64,000 nucleotides of DNA from Ectobius pallidus. Lineage: Eukaryota > Arthropoda > Insecta > Blattodea > Ectobiidae. Shown one piece after another: positions 10,064 through 21,003 of this stretch (position 1 is the stretch's first letter; every line of letters begins with the position of its first letter). Both the position numbers and the translations under genes were made by a program. The notes below the pieces were generated by a model that was given only the letters and a program-made list of their open reading frames with translations, was not told where the DNA came from and ran no database searches. Location of the stretch: NCBI GenBank assembly GCA_964059195.1, contig CAXKWD010000006.1:6130530-6194529 (forward strand), in the 5' to 3' direction.

Positions 10064-11079
10064 CACTCTAATAATAATAATAATAATAATATTTATTGCA
10101 TCCAGTGTATCAATACATTGATTTTGGATATGTCAAGCTTAAATTTAAACTAAATTAGAGTACAATCTTAGAAACATTTGTTAATCTTAAATTTAAACTA
10201 GGAGTACAATCTTAGAAACATTTGTTAATCTTAAATTTAAACTAGGAGTACAATCTTAGAAACATTTGTTAATCTTAAATTTAAACTATGAGTACAATCT
10301 TAGAGAATACATTATGTTCAAACATGCATAGTTATTACAATTTATCTATACTATATAAACACTTCGTTATTATATACCTTTTTTGCATTGATTGGAAGTT
10401 TCGCTTTGAGACATCTGTTGTGCCCATGTTCACCTGTTATCCACAATAACACCTAGAAATTTATGGTTTTTTACCTCTTCAATATTGTTATTATTAGCAG
10501 CTGATCCCAAATTAGGATTGTTCTTATTCAAAGTATTATAAAGCATTATTTTTGTTTTTTGCATGTTGCAGTGTAAATTTATATCTCGAAAGTAGTCTAA
10601 CAGATGAGAAATGATTTTGTTTTGTGTTGTGTTTAGGCCTTCTAGAGATTTATCCCAGCACACAGCTGTAGTGTCATCTGCATATGTCACAACAGAGGTA
10701 TTTTGTAGATGTTTAATATCGTTTATATAGACAATAAATAATAGTGGACCAAGTACCGATCCCTGAGATACTCCACATTTCACACGTGCTAAATTCAATT
10801 TTACCCCTTGTATAAATTTCCCTCTTTTAAATGAGATTTCAGTATACTGTCTTCTTCCAGTCAAGTAGCTTCGGATTAGTTCCAATGGTAACCCCCTTAT
10901 GCCATAGTTTTCAAGCTTGCTAGTTAAAATTTTGTGGTCGACACAGTCGAATGCCTTTGATAGGTCAAAAAATACAGTGCTTACCTTCTCATTATTTTCT
11001 AGGTTCTCAATTACCGCATGTATGTACTGATTAATGGCAGAGATAGTGGACCTTCCTTTTCTAAAGCATTGTGCATAAT
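10064..11079 (-). mobile_element. 5'-truncated LINE inserted in the MULE gene
   Basis: Reverse strand from about 11079: QCFRKGRSTISAINQYIHAV, FDLSKAFDCVDHKIL, GVSQGSVLGPLLF, the catalytic VTYADDTT, then NHKFLGVIVDN, which is the order in a jockey/CR1-like reverse transcriptase. The longest open part is 10885-10430. The upstream two thirds of the element is missing. The 3' region has a 44-bp tandem repeat and ends in an (AATAAT)n-type tail next to the MULE codons at 10063. No clear target duplication is visible. Confidence 0.85.
10134..10306 (-). repeat. 44-bp tandem repeat, about four copies, in LINE 3' UTR
   Basis: GAGTACAATCTTAGA recurs at 10158, 10202, 10246 and 10290, exactly 44 bases apart, with CTTAAATTTAAACTA between. 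It lies between the end of the reverse transcriptase frame and the AAT-type tail, so it is part of the LINE 3' untranslated region. Confidence 0.9.
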
Positions 11080-12299
11080 GATTAAAACAAAATCAGTGCT
11101 TTTTAATTCAGGATGAGATTCACTGATCACGTCCTGCGGTTTATAAAACAATACGCAAGGGTTGTCACTCGAGTTCACTTCAAGTACCCAAGCCTCAATA
11201 CTAGTTCCATCATTTTGATGTCTCACTGATGCGGAGCACAGATTATAACACCTTTCTATATTGTATAAGTCCTGTCTGTTTAAGAGATGAATTCTTTCTA
11301 ACTTTGAATCAGAAACTGAATCCCTAATTTTGTTCAGAATCGCTTGGAAAAGGATTTTATTAGCGATATCTGCGGCCACAAGGTCCCTTTCCTTTTCAGT
11401 CAATCCCAAGTGACTTAAGTCATGTTTATGACTGATATGTGTGGATACAAAGTTGACTCGGCATATTCCGTTTTCATTTTGAATTACTCTTATTTTCGCA
11501 GGACATATTCCATCGATTTTGTTGCTTCCTTGAATTTTTAAGTGTCTCATGCCTTTACTTCTTAAAACAAAATGTCCTGAACGGTGGCATTCATAATAAT
11601 GCCGTGTTGTATTATTTGCAGCGGTATAGGAACCATGTTTTTTTTATGAATAGCGTTCTTGTTGTCTCCTCAGTTTCTTTCCATTTTTTTAATTCTTGAA
11701 ACGTTGGAAACTGCAGGTGCTCTATTTTGACTCGAATGTCATGTACAGATTCTAAATGCTCAAATAAACACTGTTCTGTGCTTGCGTCACAATTGCACTG
11801 ACTGCATTTTAGGACCTTTTTTGCAGCTGATCCCTCACCGTGAAAATCCCGTTGATGTCGTTTAAGATTGCAGTCATAACCGAAAGTTTTGTTACAAATT
11901 TCACACTTATAGGCGTAGGATTGCAAACATTTTAAAGGAGGCGCAATAATGTTTAATTTGTCGGGATGTGCTTTGGAAACGTGCTGTCTTAAGTTTTTAT
12001 TGTAGTCATACCTCTTCCCACACTCAGAACACGAAAACTTCTTCAATTCACTCATATTGAGTAATTTCACAGTCTCCATGTAACGCACAGATGTGCTGGT
12101 TAGCACTGTTTTCCCCGCGTAAAGAAGTTTGAAGTAGTTCATAGAAATCCCAATCGGTCACGTGCGCGCTGCAGGAGGCGATGCGAGCGCTCTTCAAGCA
12201 AGGCGAAGGGGATGCAGGAAGCTCCGGAGAACAGAGAGACAGAGACAGCCACGTGAAGCCATGTAGAGTGCATCCATCAGTACGGAGTAGGGGCCATGG

Positions 12300-14030
12300 A
12301 CCAAAGCAAGAACTGTTAACATGTGAGTTAGAAATCCTAAAACTGTAATAAATTCTTTATTTCAAAATTTAGCTCTGATTCCTTCAGAATCAGGGGATTT
12401 CTAAATGTAGAATCAGTGAAAACCAAGGAAAATCACCTTTACAAATGGCTGCCCACGTGTAGGTAAATTATTTTAAAAGAATAGCATTACACAACTCATA
12501 TTTCGAAGGTTAGAGAATAAAGTTTAGCATTATAAATAATCTTGAGTTATAATACAGCATTGGAATAATAATAATAAGTGATAGTTTCAGACATTACATA
12601 ATCATTTTGTAGGAATGCGAGGCTACGTGATAGAACAAAGGGTTACAAGATGGCTACGTAGGGATGCACGAGGTCCACATGTCTTGCTTGCGAAAATATA
12701 TGCATAGTAATATTCACAGTAATTGTTTCCTTAAAGAAAACCAGTCCATTATGCAATCCGAAATTCAAAAATAGGGGGTCCTTAGATAAAATGTGACGAC
12801 TTACCCAGATAAGAAAATTCGTTTAGTTTTTCTAGTATTATATAGTCAGCACTTGGTACAGATGACATATTGTTTTCCGGAGCCAGTGAAAGAAGCCAGT
12901 AGTAAGTTCGAAGAGTACCTTATATTATATTTCTTGAAAGGAATTACAGTTCATTATTCAGTAATAATTAAATAAGAAAAGAAGGATAATTAATATGTAA
13001 TATTCAGTATTAATTAAAGGTCGTTAACATTATCTGTGGCATTCCAAAATGTCGGCTTTAAATATTAAAGGAGAAAGACAGGTATAGTGGTTAGAGAAAA
13101 ACTTACATACCAGTACAGGATTCTTCAGTTTGAGTATTATTATATGAGGATTATAACCTTTAATGTGGCCTATTGTGTGATTTCAAATAATGTTAGGAGT
13201 CTGATGGTTCACTTCGAACTTATTACTGCCGTTCATTTATTTCAATGAGTGCTGCCTACTAAAGCTGACTTTAAAGAATTAATTCATTTAATTGATATCA
13301 CAAGTTCAGAAATTAGAATATAAGTTTGAATAAACCATAAGGTAATGGTGAGAGTTTGTTTGTTATGGAAAATAAATAAATTGTTTAAATTGACTCGGCA
13401 TTTCCATCATAGCATTTAAGCATTCAACTTCTCCTACCCATCGTGGTTCACCGATTGGCCTGTAGGGAGTGGTAGCCCCTTAGTCGCTTCCAGTTAATCA
13501 GTTAATCAGAAATATTCTATTTTATATTACCGGTATCTTACATTACATATTACAGTATTGGGAACCAGCAACACTACAGTAACAGTAATATCTATGTCAG
13601 CATAATTAGATACCATAACTAGCCTAAAACCAACCATAACCTAACAGATAATCACCGTAGGTTCACCACCAACACAAAACCACCCTAGCACACCGACATC
13701 ACGTAATAACAGACCCCCAGCACACAGACACAAAATAGTTTTCACACTTATTTGCCACTAACACAACGTGAAATAACAGCGCCAGAGAATGGGAATACTA
13801 CCCCCACTCCTCGAAGTTCCGCTGACGTCAGGGATTTGGCTTTGCACAGAGCTGAATTGCTTTTGTCGGTTCTTGATTATTTAAGCGAGCTAAAATTTCA
13901 TTCTTTTTTCAACTTAATAATAATGAATATGGACTGCATTATTCACCCAAAAGTATGACTACAAAAGGGAAAATGGTAGTAAGCGCCACAACCGAGTTCC
14001 CTCCTCCAACTCTCTAACAGGACCCGCCAG
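12300..14030. other. No gene recognised
   Basis: This is AT-rich sequence with short open frames only. A small frame at 13752-13958 has no recognisable motif and no codon-like signal, so I do not call it. I see no structured repeat here. Confidence 0.5.
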
Positions 14031-14089
14031 GAAAGTAGGGGTTTTGGGTGGGGAGACATTTGGCGGCGGCATTTGTACTAGCAGTGAGG

Positions 14090-14300
14090 AAAGTGTTGGT
14101 GCAAGGGAATTTTCCTGCACCAATTAAGCCATATTTTATGTAATAATACGACTTTTTTATTGTGAAATAGCCTATTTTGTTGCAAGTGTCTTTTTATAAT
14201 TGTGAAATATGTTGAGGTGCAAGGGTCTAGTGTCCAGGACGTGAGGGGTAGCGGCCAGGCGGGGAAGTGGCCACGCCGAGCGGAAGGGGGACTTGAGTGC
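14090..14300 (+). repeat. Copy of the GTGCAAGGG dispersed repeat
   Basis: It contains GGTGCAAGGG twice, TATTGTGAAATA between them and a GC-rich tail (AGCGGCCAGGCGGGGAAGTG), in the same order as the repeat at 1-745, but without tandem amplification. Confidence 0.7.
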
Positions 14301-14330
14301 TTACTACAAACCTGTTGTGTGTACAAGTGA

Positions 14331-14770
14331 CAAATTCAAAGTGATAACAAAGAATCACGAGATATAAGAGCAGAATTGACTAAAGATTATCGTTTCCTAA
14401 ATTCCATTACTTTGTGATAAAGGTGAAATATCATAACGGAGGCGTTTTATAAAGAGATGACCTAAAACAAGATTTGCATAGGCGACAAGTTTTATAAACA
14501 AGATTAATCCATGGTATTGTAAAATTTTCTAAACTGTGGTGCATTTAAATCTCCGAGTGTACTGCTGTAAAATGTATACAGAACATTGTTTTAAATGTTA
14601 AAACGCAACATTTTATAAAATTAAGCGTATTATTGTTGTTATTGGTCCAGGAGGCTAAAATGAAAACTGATTTGCATATTGAAGAGTAGCCCATGCAATT
14701 ATGTTGTTAATTTTATTTTAAATTACATTGTCTATTTGATTTTAAATTATTTTAATCTTACAAAGTTGGT
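14331..14770. other. No gene recognised
   Basis: AT-rich sequence with no open frame of note. It separates the dispersed repeat from a SINE. Confidence 0.5.
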
Positions 14771-14771
14771 T

Positions 14772-14850
14772 TTCTGAGCTAGATGGTAGCGTCTTGGGCT
14801 CGCAGAAGGGAGGTCCAATGTTTAAGTCCTGTCGCCGGTTTATTTTTTAT
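14772..14850 (+). repeat. tRNA-like SINE head
   Basis: GAGCTAGATGGTAGCGTCTTG resembles an A box and GTTTAAGTCCTG a B box about 40 bases later. The sequence beyond is AT-rich and the 3' end is not defined. Confidence 0.55.
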
Positions 14851-14959
14851 TTGTGGTTTCTCCAGTCAAATGGGCCGTTTGGATATTTACTTACCGTGAC
14901 TCGTCGTTCTATTTCATCTGATATAAAATATTATTGGATTCAGGACAATTCAAAACAGG

Positions 14960-17900
14960 TATTCTTCTTCTTCTTCTTTGTGTTAGGCGTGCCCGCCTGT
15001 TCTAATCATGAATCAAGTCCTCCTTCCACCTTCTTTTGGGCCTTCCCGGGCTTCTTTTACCTCTTGGGATGTTATCCCTTGCAATTCTTACTAATCTGTC
15101 CTCCATCATCCTGGAAACATGCTCATTCCATTCCTTTTTCCTTCTTTCAACCCATTCCGTTACCGGCTGGATCTTACATATATCTCTTATTTCTTCGTTC
15201 CTTACTCTGTCATAGAATATCTTTCCAGCTATCTTTCTCAGCACTCTCATTTCTGTTGTTTCCATCATTCGTCGCGTTTCTCTCATTTCTGTTGTTTCCA
15301 TCATTCGTCGCGTTTCTCTCATTTCTGTTGTTTCCATCATTCGTCGCGTTTATACAGTCTCTGCTCTTGTTTCTAAGGCGTAAATCATTACTGGTCAGAT
15401 AACAGCTTTATAAATTTTTACTTTTGTTTCTTTTCTCATATATTTGTTTCTCCATACTAAGTCATTCAAGCACCCAGATATTTTTCCTGCTTTCACAATT
15501 TGGTGGTTAATTTCTTGAAATACATAAGCTGTTCTATTATTTTCTTGTCAATTTCTAATTTGCATCTCAACGGTTCTTTACAAATCGTTAGTGTTTTTGT
15601 TTTCCTTATAGAGATTTTCATATTGAAATTCTTACATTCAGTATAAAATTGATACAAAAGACTTTGCAAGTTATCTTCCGTTTCTGCCACAAGAACGACA
15701 TCATCTGCATAACATACCATACTGATCTTTCTATCTCCCAACTTCATGTTTCATATTCTTAATAATTGCGTCCATTACAATACTAAATAACGTTGGACTC
15801 AGAGAATCACCTTGTCTAACACCTCTTCCTATTGGGATTTTCTCTGTTAGTTTTCCATTGACTTTTATTTGGCTAAAATTATTAAAATATATATTTTCTA
15901 TTAATTTAATGAGTCCATTGGGTACATTGTTATTTTCTAAAACTTGTAAAACATGGTGCAACTCTAAGCTGTCAAATGCCTTTTCAAGATCTACGAAGCA
16001 CAAAAATTCCGGTTTGTTAAATTCTAATACTTTTTCTGAAATCTGTTTAACTATAAATATTGCATCTGTGCATGATCTGCCCAGTCTAAATCCTTGCTGA
16101 ATATCAAATATTGCTATGATGTCTGTCAGTTTCTGATGAATTAATTTTGTTGTGATCTTAAGGCATGTACTAAATTGATACCTCTATAATTATCTAAAAT
16201 CTGTTTGTCCCCTTCTTTAAAAACAGGTATTAAAATGCCGGTCTTCCATTCATTTGGAATATGTCCCTCTTTAAAAATTTTCTTTATTAAGTTTACTATT
16301 TCTGTTTGTAGTTTTTCTCCTCCATATTTAATCATTTCATTTGATATTTCATCGACTCCTGGTGATTTTCGATTTTTAAGATTCTTTATGCTATTTACAA
16401 TGTCCTCCTCGTCTACATCAATAACTATTTGAATGGGTTCTGTATTTATAGTCTTTATAATTTCTTCTCCTTTGTATAAGTTTGTAAAATCATCCTTTTC
16501 TATATGCATAGTCTGAATATATTCCTTTATTTCTTTCCTTTGATTTCTAATTGTTCTCCAAACTTGTTTTTGCATACCATATATATCCCTTTGTAATTTG
16601 TTTGTGTATCCTTCCCAGTAATCTTCTTTGATTTTCCTTATTTTAGAGTTAACTTCATTCCTAACTCTCTTATATATATTATATTCATTTGTTGTTTTAT
16701 TTGATTTATATTTTAGATATACTTGCTGTTTTTGTTTTGCTAATACTTTAATTTATTCACTGAACCAGGGTGTTTTGTATCCTGTTGTTTTTTATATATT
16801 GACTTTCCTTCTTCCTAATGCCTCTTCAGCTGCCTTTAAAATGCTAGTTTTTATATTCTGCCATCTACCCTCAATATCAGTACTTTCACTTTCTGTTTTG
16901 GTGAGATGTTATGTTACTCTTGTAGCATATAGATGTCTAATGCTCTCATCCTCTAGCAACTCTCTATTTAACTTTTCTTCATATTCTGGTTTTATTTTCT
17001 TTTGTTTCTGTTTTTGTAATCTGATTTTGCCCAGCACTAATTGGTGATCGCTACCTATATTTGCTGAATTAAGTGTCCTCACGTCCAAAATTTGAGAAGG
17101 ATGTAGATTTCTATTTGTGATAATATAATCTATCATCGACTGTTGGCCTCTATTATTTTGCCACGTGTATTTATACTGTAGTTTGTGATCGAAGAAGGTA
17201 TTATTGATCCTTAAATTGTTTAATGCATAAAACTGGGTTAACATATTTCCATTTGTGTTAGATACTGGTTCATTAAACCGTTGCTTTACACCTGGGATAA
17301 TATCGTTCCCAATCCTGGAATTTAAATCACCAAGAATAATTACATCTTCATTGACTGGGATTTCATCCAATTCTTTTTGTAATTGCTCATAGAATGCTTC
17401 CTTGTCAGTTATAGGTTTGCAATCTTCTGGTGAATATACACTGAAGATATGAAGCAATCCTTTCTTCATTCTCATACTTAGCATTACTATTTTTTCCGAA
17501 ACAAATTTATATCCGACTATACTGTTCTCAAACTTTTTACCGATCAGTATGCCAACACCTTCCTTAGTCTCTACTTTCTCTGTCAACTCCACTATATATC
17601 AGTATATATTCCCCACATGGAGTTATCCCCTTTCCTTCCTTTTTTGTTTCAGATAGGGCACAGATGTCAATCTTTTTATCTTTAAGCTCTAATATTATTT
17701 CCTGGTCTTTCTTATTCCAGGACATATTGATCCAGCAACCCATTCTTAAAATATCATTGTGTTTCCAGAGTAACTTAGATTCCATTTTCGCGCTTTGGTC
17801 GTTACCGTGTTATCCATCCGGCTTGATTCACTGTTTCTTTGTGCGAGGAGCATACCCCCAGGTAGGGTGCTAGCCTGGCCTGAGGTTTACCAGAGCCCAT

Positions 17901-18060
17901 TTGCCGGTTTTCAGAGTTCCTTGTGGGTCTTCTTGGCTACCGTAGCGGTCCAGGGGCATCCAGCCCCAACCAAACATCACCCCACAAGGCTATCTCCTAC
18001 TTCCCGTTGCCCAGCCCCTACGACGTGGACATTGGGATTTTAGGGGCCAGGTATTCGATT
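14960..18060 (-). mobile_element. RTE/BovB-style LINE, nearly full length, with lesions
   Basis: Reverse strand order: GC-rich 5' region (18060-17800), apurinic-like endonuclease (17785-16909; ICALSETKKEGKG, ILGDLNSRIGND, NIGSDHQLVLG), linker, reverse transcriptase (16575-15493; KSPGVDEISNEM, FCFVDLEKAFDS, GVRQGDSLSP, VCYADDVVLVAETEDNL) and a C-terminal tail (KRSPGRPKRRWKEDL) near 15010. The 3' end is a short (GAA)n tract near 14960-14975. Frame changes occur near 17580, 16150 and 15730, and there are a few stops, so it is inactive, but the domains are otherwise continuous. The endonuclease is of the kind annotated in insects as craniofacial-development-protein-2-like. Its 5' end lies about 270 bases from the zinc-finger gene start. 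Confidence 0.88.
15243..15352 (-). repeat. In-frame 36-bp tandem repeat in the LINE tail
   Basis: CTCATTTCTGTTGTTTCC recurs at about 15245, 15281 and 15317, 36 bases apart. On the coding (reverse) strand it encodes repeated RRMMETTEMRET, twelve residues, keeping the reading frame. It lies at the end of the reverse transcriptase just before VLRKIAGKIFYDR. Confidence 0.9.
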
Positions 18061-18327
18061 TCGAATCTTTATTACCTATGGTAGGGGTACAAGTGAAAAT
18101 GGCGTCTTCTTATTTTAAAATAAATGTTACTGTAGTCACGATAGCACTGATGAGTGAACTTGAAAACACCCGCCAAACACCGTCATTCACAATCGTATCC
18201 GTTCGGCTTAGTTCGGTAACCAGCCGCCATCATGAAGCGATGTTCCAATCACTGCCCGTAAGATGACGCGTAATATTGACTTCATCATACTATTCATTAA
18301 CTGCGTTCTTAATAGTCGTCATACAGA

Positions 18328-19473
18328 ATGGAGGGTGTACTGAAAACTGAGGATATTAAGATTGAAATTAAGGAAGAGAATTCTCCAACACAACCCAAGT
18401 GTGAACCTGTGTCCTTTACATTCGTTTCGGTACAGACACAAATTAAACGTGAGAACACAGACAATACAGATTCCTCAGGATGCAGCAACAACACAGAGCA
18501 AGTTTCAGGGATTTTTGAAAGAAATAATGAAGAAGAGGATCAGCTAATGCAATCACACTCACCTGCTGTATGTACAAGCATCTTTGCTGGAATCGGTCAA
18601 CACCGTACTCAGCTTCGAGACAAACCATTCTCATGCGATATATGTACGAAGAAATTTGCCCGAAGAGGAGATCTTAAAAGACATCTGCTCATTCACACTG
18701 GACAGAAACCATTTTCGTGTGATGTCTGTGCACAGAAATTTTCCTATGTATGTAGTCTCAAAACACATCTGCTCACCCACACTGGACAGAAACCATTTGC
18801 GTGTGATATCTGTCCGAAGAAATTTACCGCAAAGAGCAATCTGAAAGCACATCTGCTCATTCACACAGGACAGAAAGCATTTTCGTGTGATGTTTGTACC
18901 AAAAAATTTTCCTATGCATGTAATCTCAAAAAACATCTGCTCATTCACTCTGGACATAAACCTTTTTCGTGCGATGTCTGTGCACAGAGATTTACCCAAA
19001 AAGGGAATCTCGAAAAACATCTGTTCACCCACACTGGACAGAAACCCTTTTCATGTGATATATGTGCAAAGAAATTTGCCCAAATACGTCATCTGAAAGC
19101 ACATCTGCTCACCCACACAGAAGGCAACCCATTTTCGTGTGATACCTGTGGACAGAATTTTATTCAAAGAAGGCAATTCAAAAGACATCAGCTCTCTCAC
19201 ATTGGGCGGAAACCATTTAAATGTGATATCTGTGCACAGAAATTTTCCCAAAGAGATAATCTAGAAAAACATTTGCTCATTCACAGTGGAGAAAAGCCGT
19301 TTACATGTGTTATCTGTGCACGGAAATTTACCCAAATGGGAAATCTAAAAACACATCTGCTCACCCACACTGGAGAGAAACCATTTACTTGTGATATATG
19401 TTCACAGAATTTTTCCCTAAGATGTAATCTCAAAAGACATCAGCTCACACATGAAACGAGGAACTTTTCATAA
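18328..19473 (+). CDS. C2H2 zinc-finger protein, ten fingers
   Basis: This is an uninterrupted 381-residue frame. Residues 1-100 are acidic and lysine-rich (EDIKIEIKEENS is a possible SUMO-type site) with no KRAB, ZAD or BTB domain. From about residue 101 come ten tandem CxxC-x12-HxxxH fingers with linkers of the TGQKP/TGEKP type (variants SGHKP, TEGNP, IGRKP). Predicted base-contact residues (-1,2,3,6) begin RGDR, YCST, ASNA, YCNK, QGNK and continue QRHA, QRQR, QDNK, QGNT, LCNR, so it is probably a sequence-specific nuclear DNA-binding factor. All zinc ligands are present. The first ATG is chosen because nothing in frame upstream is conserved. No intron is visible, so it may be the single coding exon or an intronless copy. 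The target and biological role are unknown. Confidence 0.88.
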   Translation: MEGVLKTEDIKIEIKEENSPTQPKCEPVSFTFVSVQTQIKRENTDNTDSSGCSNNTEQVSGIFERNNEEEDQLMQSHSPAVCTSIFAGIGQHRTQLRDKPFSCDICTKKFARRGDLKRHLLIHTGQKPFSCDVCAQKFSYVCSLKTHLLTHTGQKPFACDICPKKFTAKSNLKAHLLIHTGQKAFSCDVCTKKFSYACNLKKHLLIHSGHKPFSCDVCAQRFTQKGNLEKHLFTHTGQKPFSCDICAKKFAQIRHLKAHLLTHTEGNPFSCDTCGQNFIQRRQFKRHQLSHIGRKPFKCDICAQKFSQRDNLEKHLLIHSGEKPFTCVICARKFTQMGNLKTHLLTHTGEKPFTCDICSQNFSLRCNLKRHQLTHETRNFS

Positions 19474-19550
19474 GAAACGCGGAGTCTTTATCTTCCACGT
19501 AAGTAACTGCCCATGTGTGCAGGATGACTAAGTAGTACAACAAAGGAGCA

Positions 19551-19556
19551 AATAAA
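19551..19556 (+). promoter_or_regulatory. Candidate polyadenylation signal of the zinc-finger gene
   Basis: AATAAA lies 78 bases after the stop codon of the ten-finger gene. It is the first canonical hexamer downstream and is followed by T-rich sequence. The region 19474-20020 otherwise looks like 3' untranslated or intergenic DNA. Confidence 0.45.
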
Positions 19557-20029
19557 TTGGTCGACCATGTGAAGCTGAATGATCATCTTCTGCCTATTTC
19601 CTCAACTCTTTCGGACAGACATCAATCAGTGCACCCAGAGTGCATAGAAAAATGTTATTGTTCACTGTGCTGAAAAATTTATTGGTCTGTTAAACTCTAG
19701 ATTTAAAAAGTGTTATTACTTTTATACATTTCTTCACTACATATTTTCTTAGTAAATGTACATAAAACATTCAAACTCTTGTTACAGCCAACAAGTTGCT
19801 TAAATTTTATATAGGTTTATTTTTGCCTACATTTGCTCTGAAATTTCTACATTTAAGTTAGTTTTCAACCTAACGATTGCACAGCCGTGTTGGCTACTTA
19901 TCGAGCAGTCATTACAGGTAGATGTTGATTTAGATATCTTGTCCTGTACATCCTGTGTTGAGCAAGGCTCAAGGATATAGAACACGTCAGATCAAAAAAT
20001 AGTGCATGTTATAACAATAATATCCTGAA

Positions 20030-20960
20030 ACTGCAAGCTGCCAAATTTATCCAAGCTGGAAATATTCCTCTAAATTGTAGAAGGTGTGAGTTATTAAAAA
20101 TTCCTTGACAGATGTTTTGAAAGGTTTGCTCTTTCTTTGAATACTTAAAGCTTGTTATATATCTATATTGCAGAATAATAAGCACCCTTCTGAAAGTTTT
20201 AACGAGTTATTTGGTCTGTGTAGATCATTCATGTTTCTGGTAGTTCGTCCATGTACATTAAAATTAGTTTGAAATTTGTCAATATTATCCACTACATAAC
20301 ACATAGAGTATATATACTCCCCTGTAAGGGTGAGGACTTTTAACTTTTCAAATAGCGGTTTACAAGATTCCCTTTTTTTCTCATATTATTCTTATTGCCC
20401 GTTTTTCTAATCTAAATATTTTCTCCCTATGGGAAGAGTTGCCCCAGAATATGATCCCATACCTCATTACCAAGTGAAAATATGCAAAATATACCATAAG
20501 TAATGGATCCTGTTGTAATATATTATTCAAAACTCTTAAAGCAAAACACGCTGAACTCAGTTTTGAACTTATCATTTCTATGTGTGTCTTCCAGTCAAGA
20601 TTTTGGTCAATTTGCAGTCCTAAAGATTTTACTTTGCTAATTTCTTGTATGATTTGTGTTTCATAATTAATTTCAAGATTTGAGATACATCTGTTTTTTG
20701 TCCTAAATTGTATAAAACGGGTCTTATCAATGTTAAGTGTCATTTTATTGGCTAGAAACCATGTGTTTAACTCGAGAAAAGCCTTTGTAGCTATTCTTGA
20801 TAAATGTTCTTGTGACGTTCCTGTTACAAGTACACTAGTATCATCTGCGAAGACTAATACCTTTGATTCTCACTTAAGTTATACGGCAAGTCATTAATGA
20901 AAATTAAAAAGACCAAAGGTCCTAGTATTGATCTTTTTTGAGGACATAAAATAAACAATT
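20030..20960 (-). pseudogene. LINE reverse transcriptase 3' half (jockey/CR1 type)
   Basis: Reverse strand from about 20945: SILGPLVFLIFINDLPYN, then after a frame change the ADDTSVLVTGT motif (about 20860), ANKMTLNIDKTRFIQF, KSLGLQIDQNLDWKTHIEMI and YGIIFWGNSSHREKIFRLEK. The longest open part is 20743-20381. After RAIRII several stops appear, but residues such as NIDKFQTNFNVHGRTTRN are still recognisable. It is 5'-truncated within the catalytic domain. The same family supplies the inverted fragment at 25237-25515. Confidence 0.85.
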
Positions 20961-21003
20961 TGAACTCTTTGGAATTATATCATTGTTTAAAGCCTAAAAG
21001 CTA

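Larger units (their letters stand above)
8550..12142 (-). pseudogene. MULE-type transposase gene with zinc fingers and SWIM domain, interrupted
   Basis: Two blocks belong together. Block one (12142-11080) has C2H2 fingers (FSCSECGKRYDYNKNLRQH; YKCEICNKTFGYDCNLKRH; a weaker third), then a FLYWCH/FAR1-like module (YYECHRSGHF, DGICPAKIRV, THISHKHDLSHLGL). A frameshift in the T-run at about 11638-11645 separates fingers from module. Block two (10063-8550) is a MULE DDE domain: VCIDGTHG (Asp), VFMSDLADSFFNAW (Asp), YCTWHVDIAW (CxxH) and MHIERMHHTLK (Glu), followed by a SWIM finger (CTCVDSSIKWNMCKH) and a lysine-rich tail. The blocks are separated by a LINE at 10064-11079. The original junction was near DFVLIIM to ELLKMYGND. 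It could be a domesticated gene, but the frameshift and insertion argue for a dead transposon. Confidence 0.85.
8217..12263 (-). mobile_element. Probable boundaries of the MULE-type element
   Basis: The 12-base word CGTGAAGCCATG occurs at 12252-12263 and its exact complement at 8218-8229, followed in both cases by a related (C/A)GTACGG word after about 20 bases. Short inverted matches on both sides of the MULE-type gene are what terminal or subterminal repeats would look like, although they are short and no target duplication was found. A stretch of 12 GC-rich bases before the gene's first codons (12143-12300) would be its 5' region. The (AAT)n microsatellite at about 8496-8539 lies inside. 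Confidence 0.35.

Noticed and set aside
18631..19032. 133-residue reverse-strand frame over the zinc-finger gene
   Set aside because: It is the antisense shadow of the repeated finger codons.
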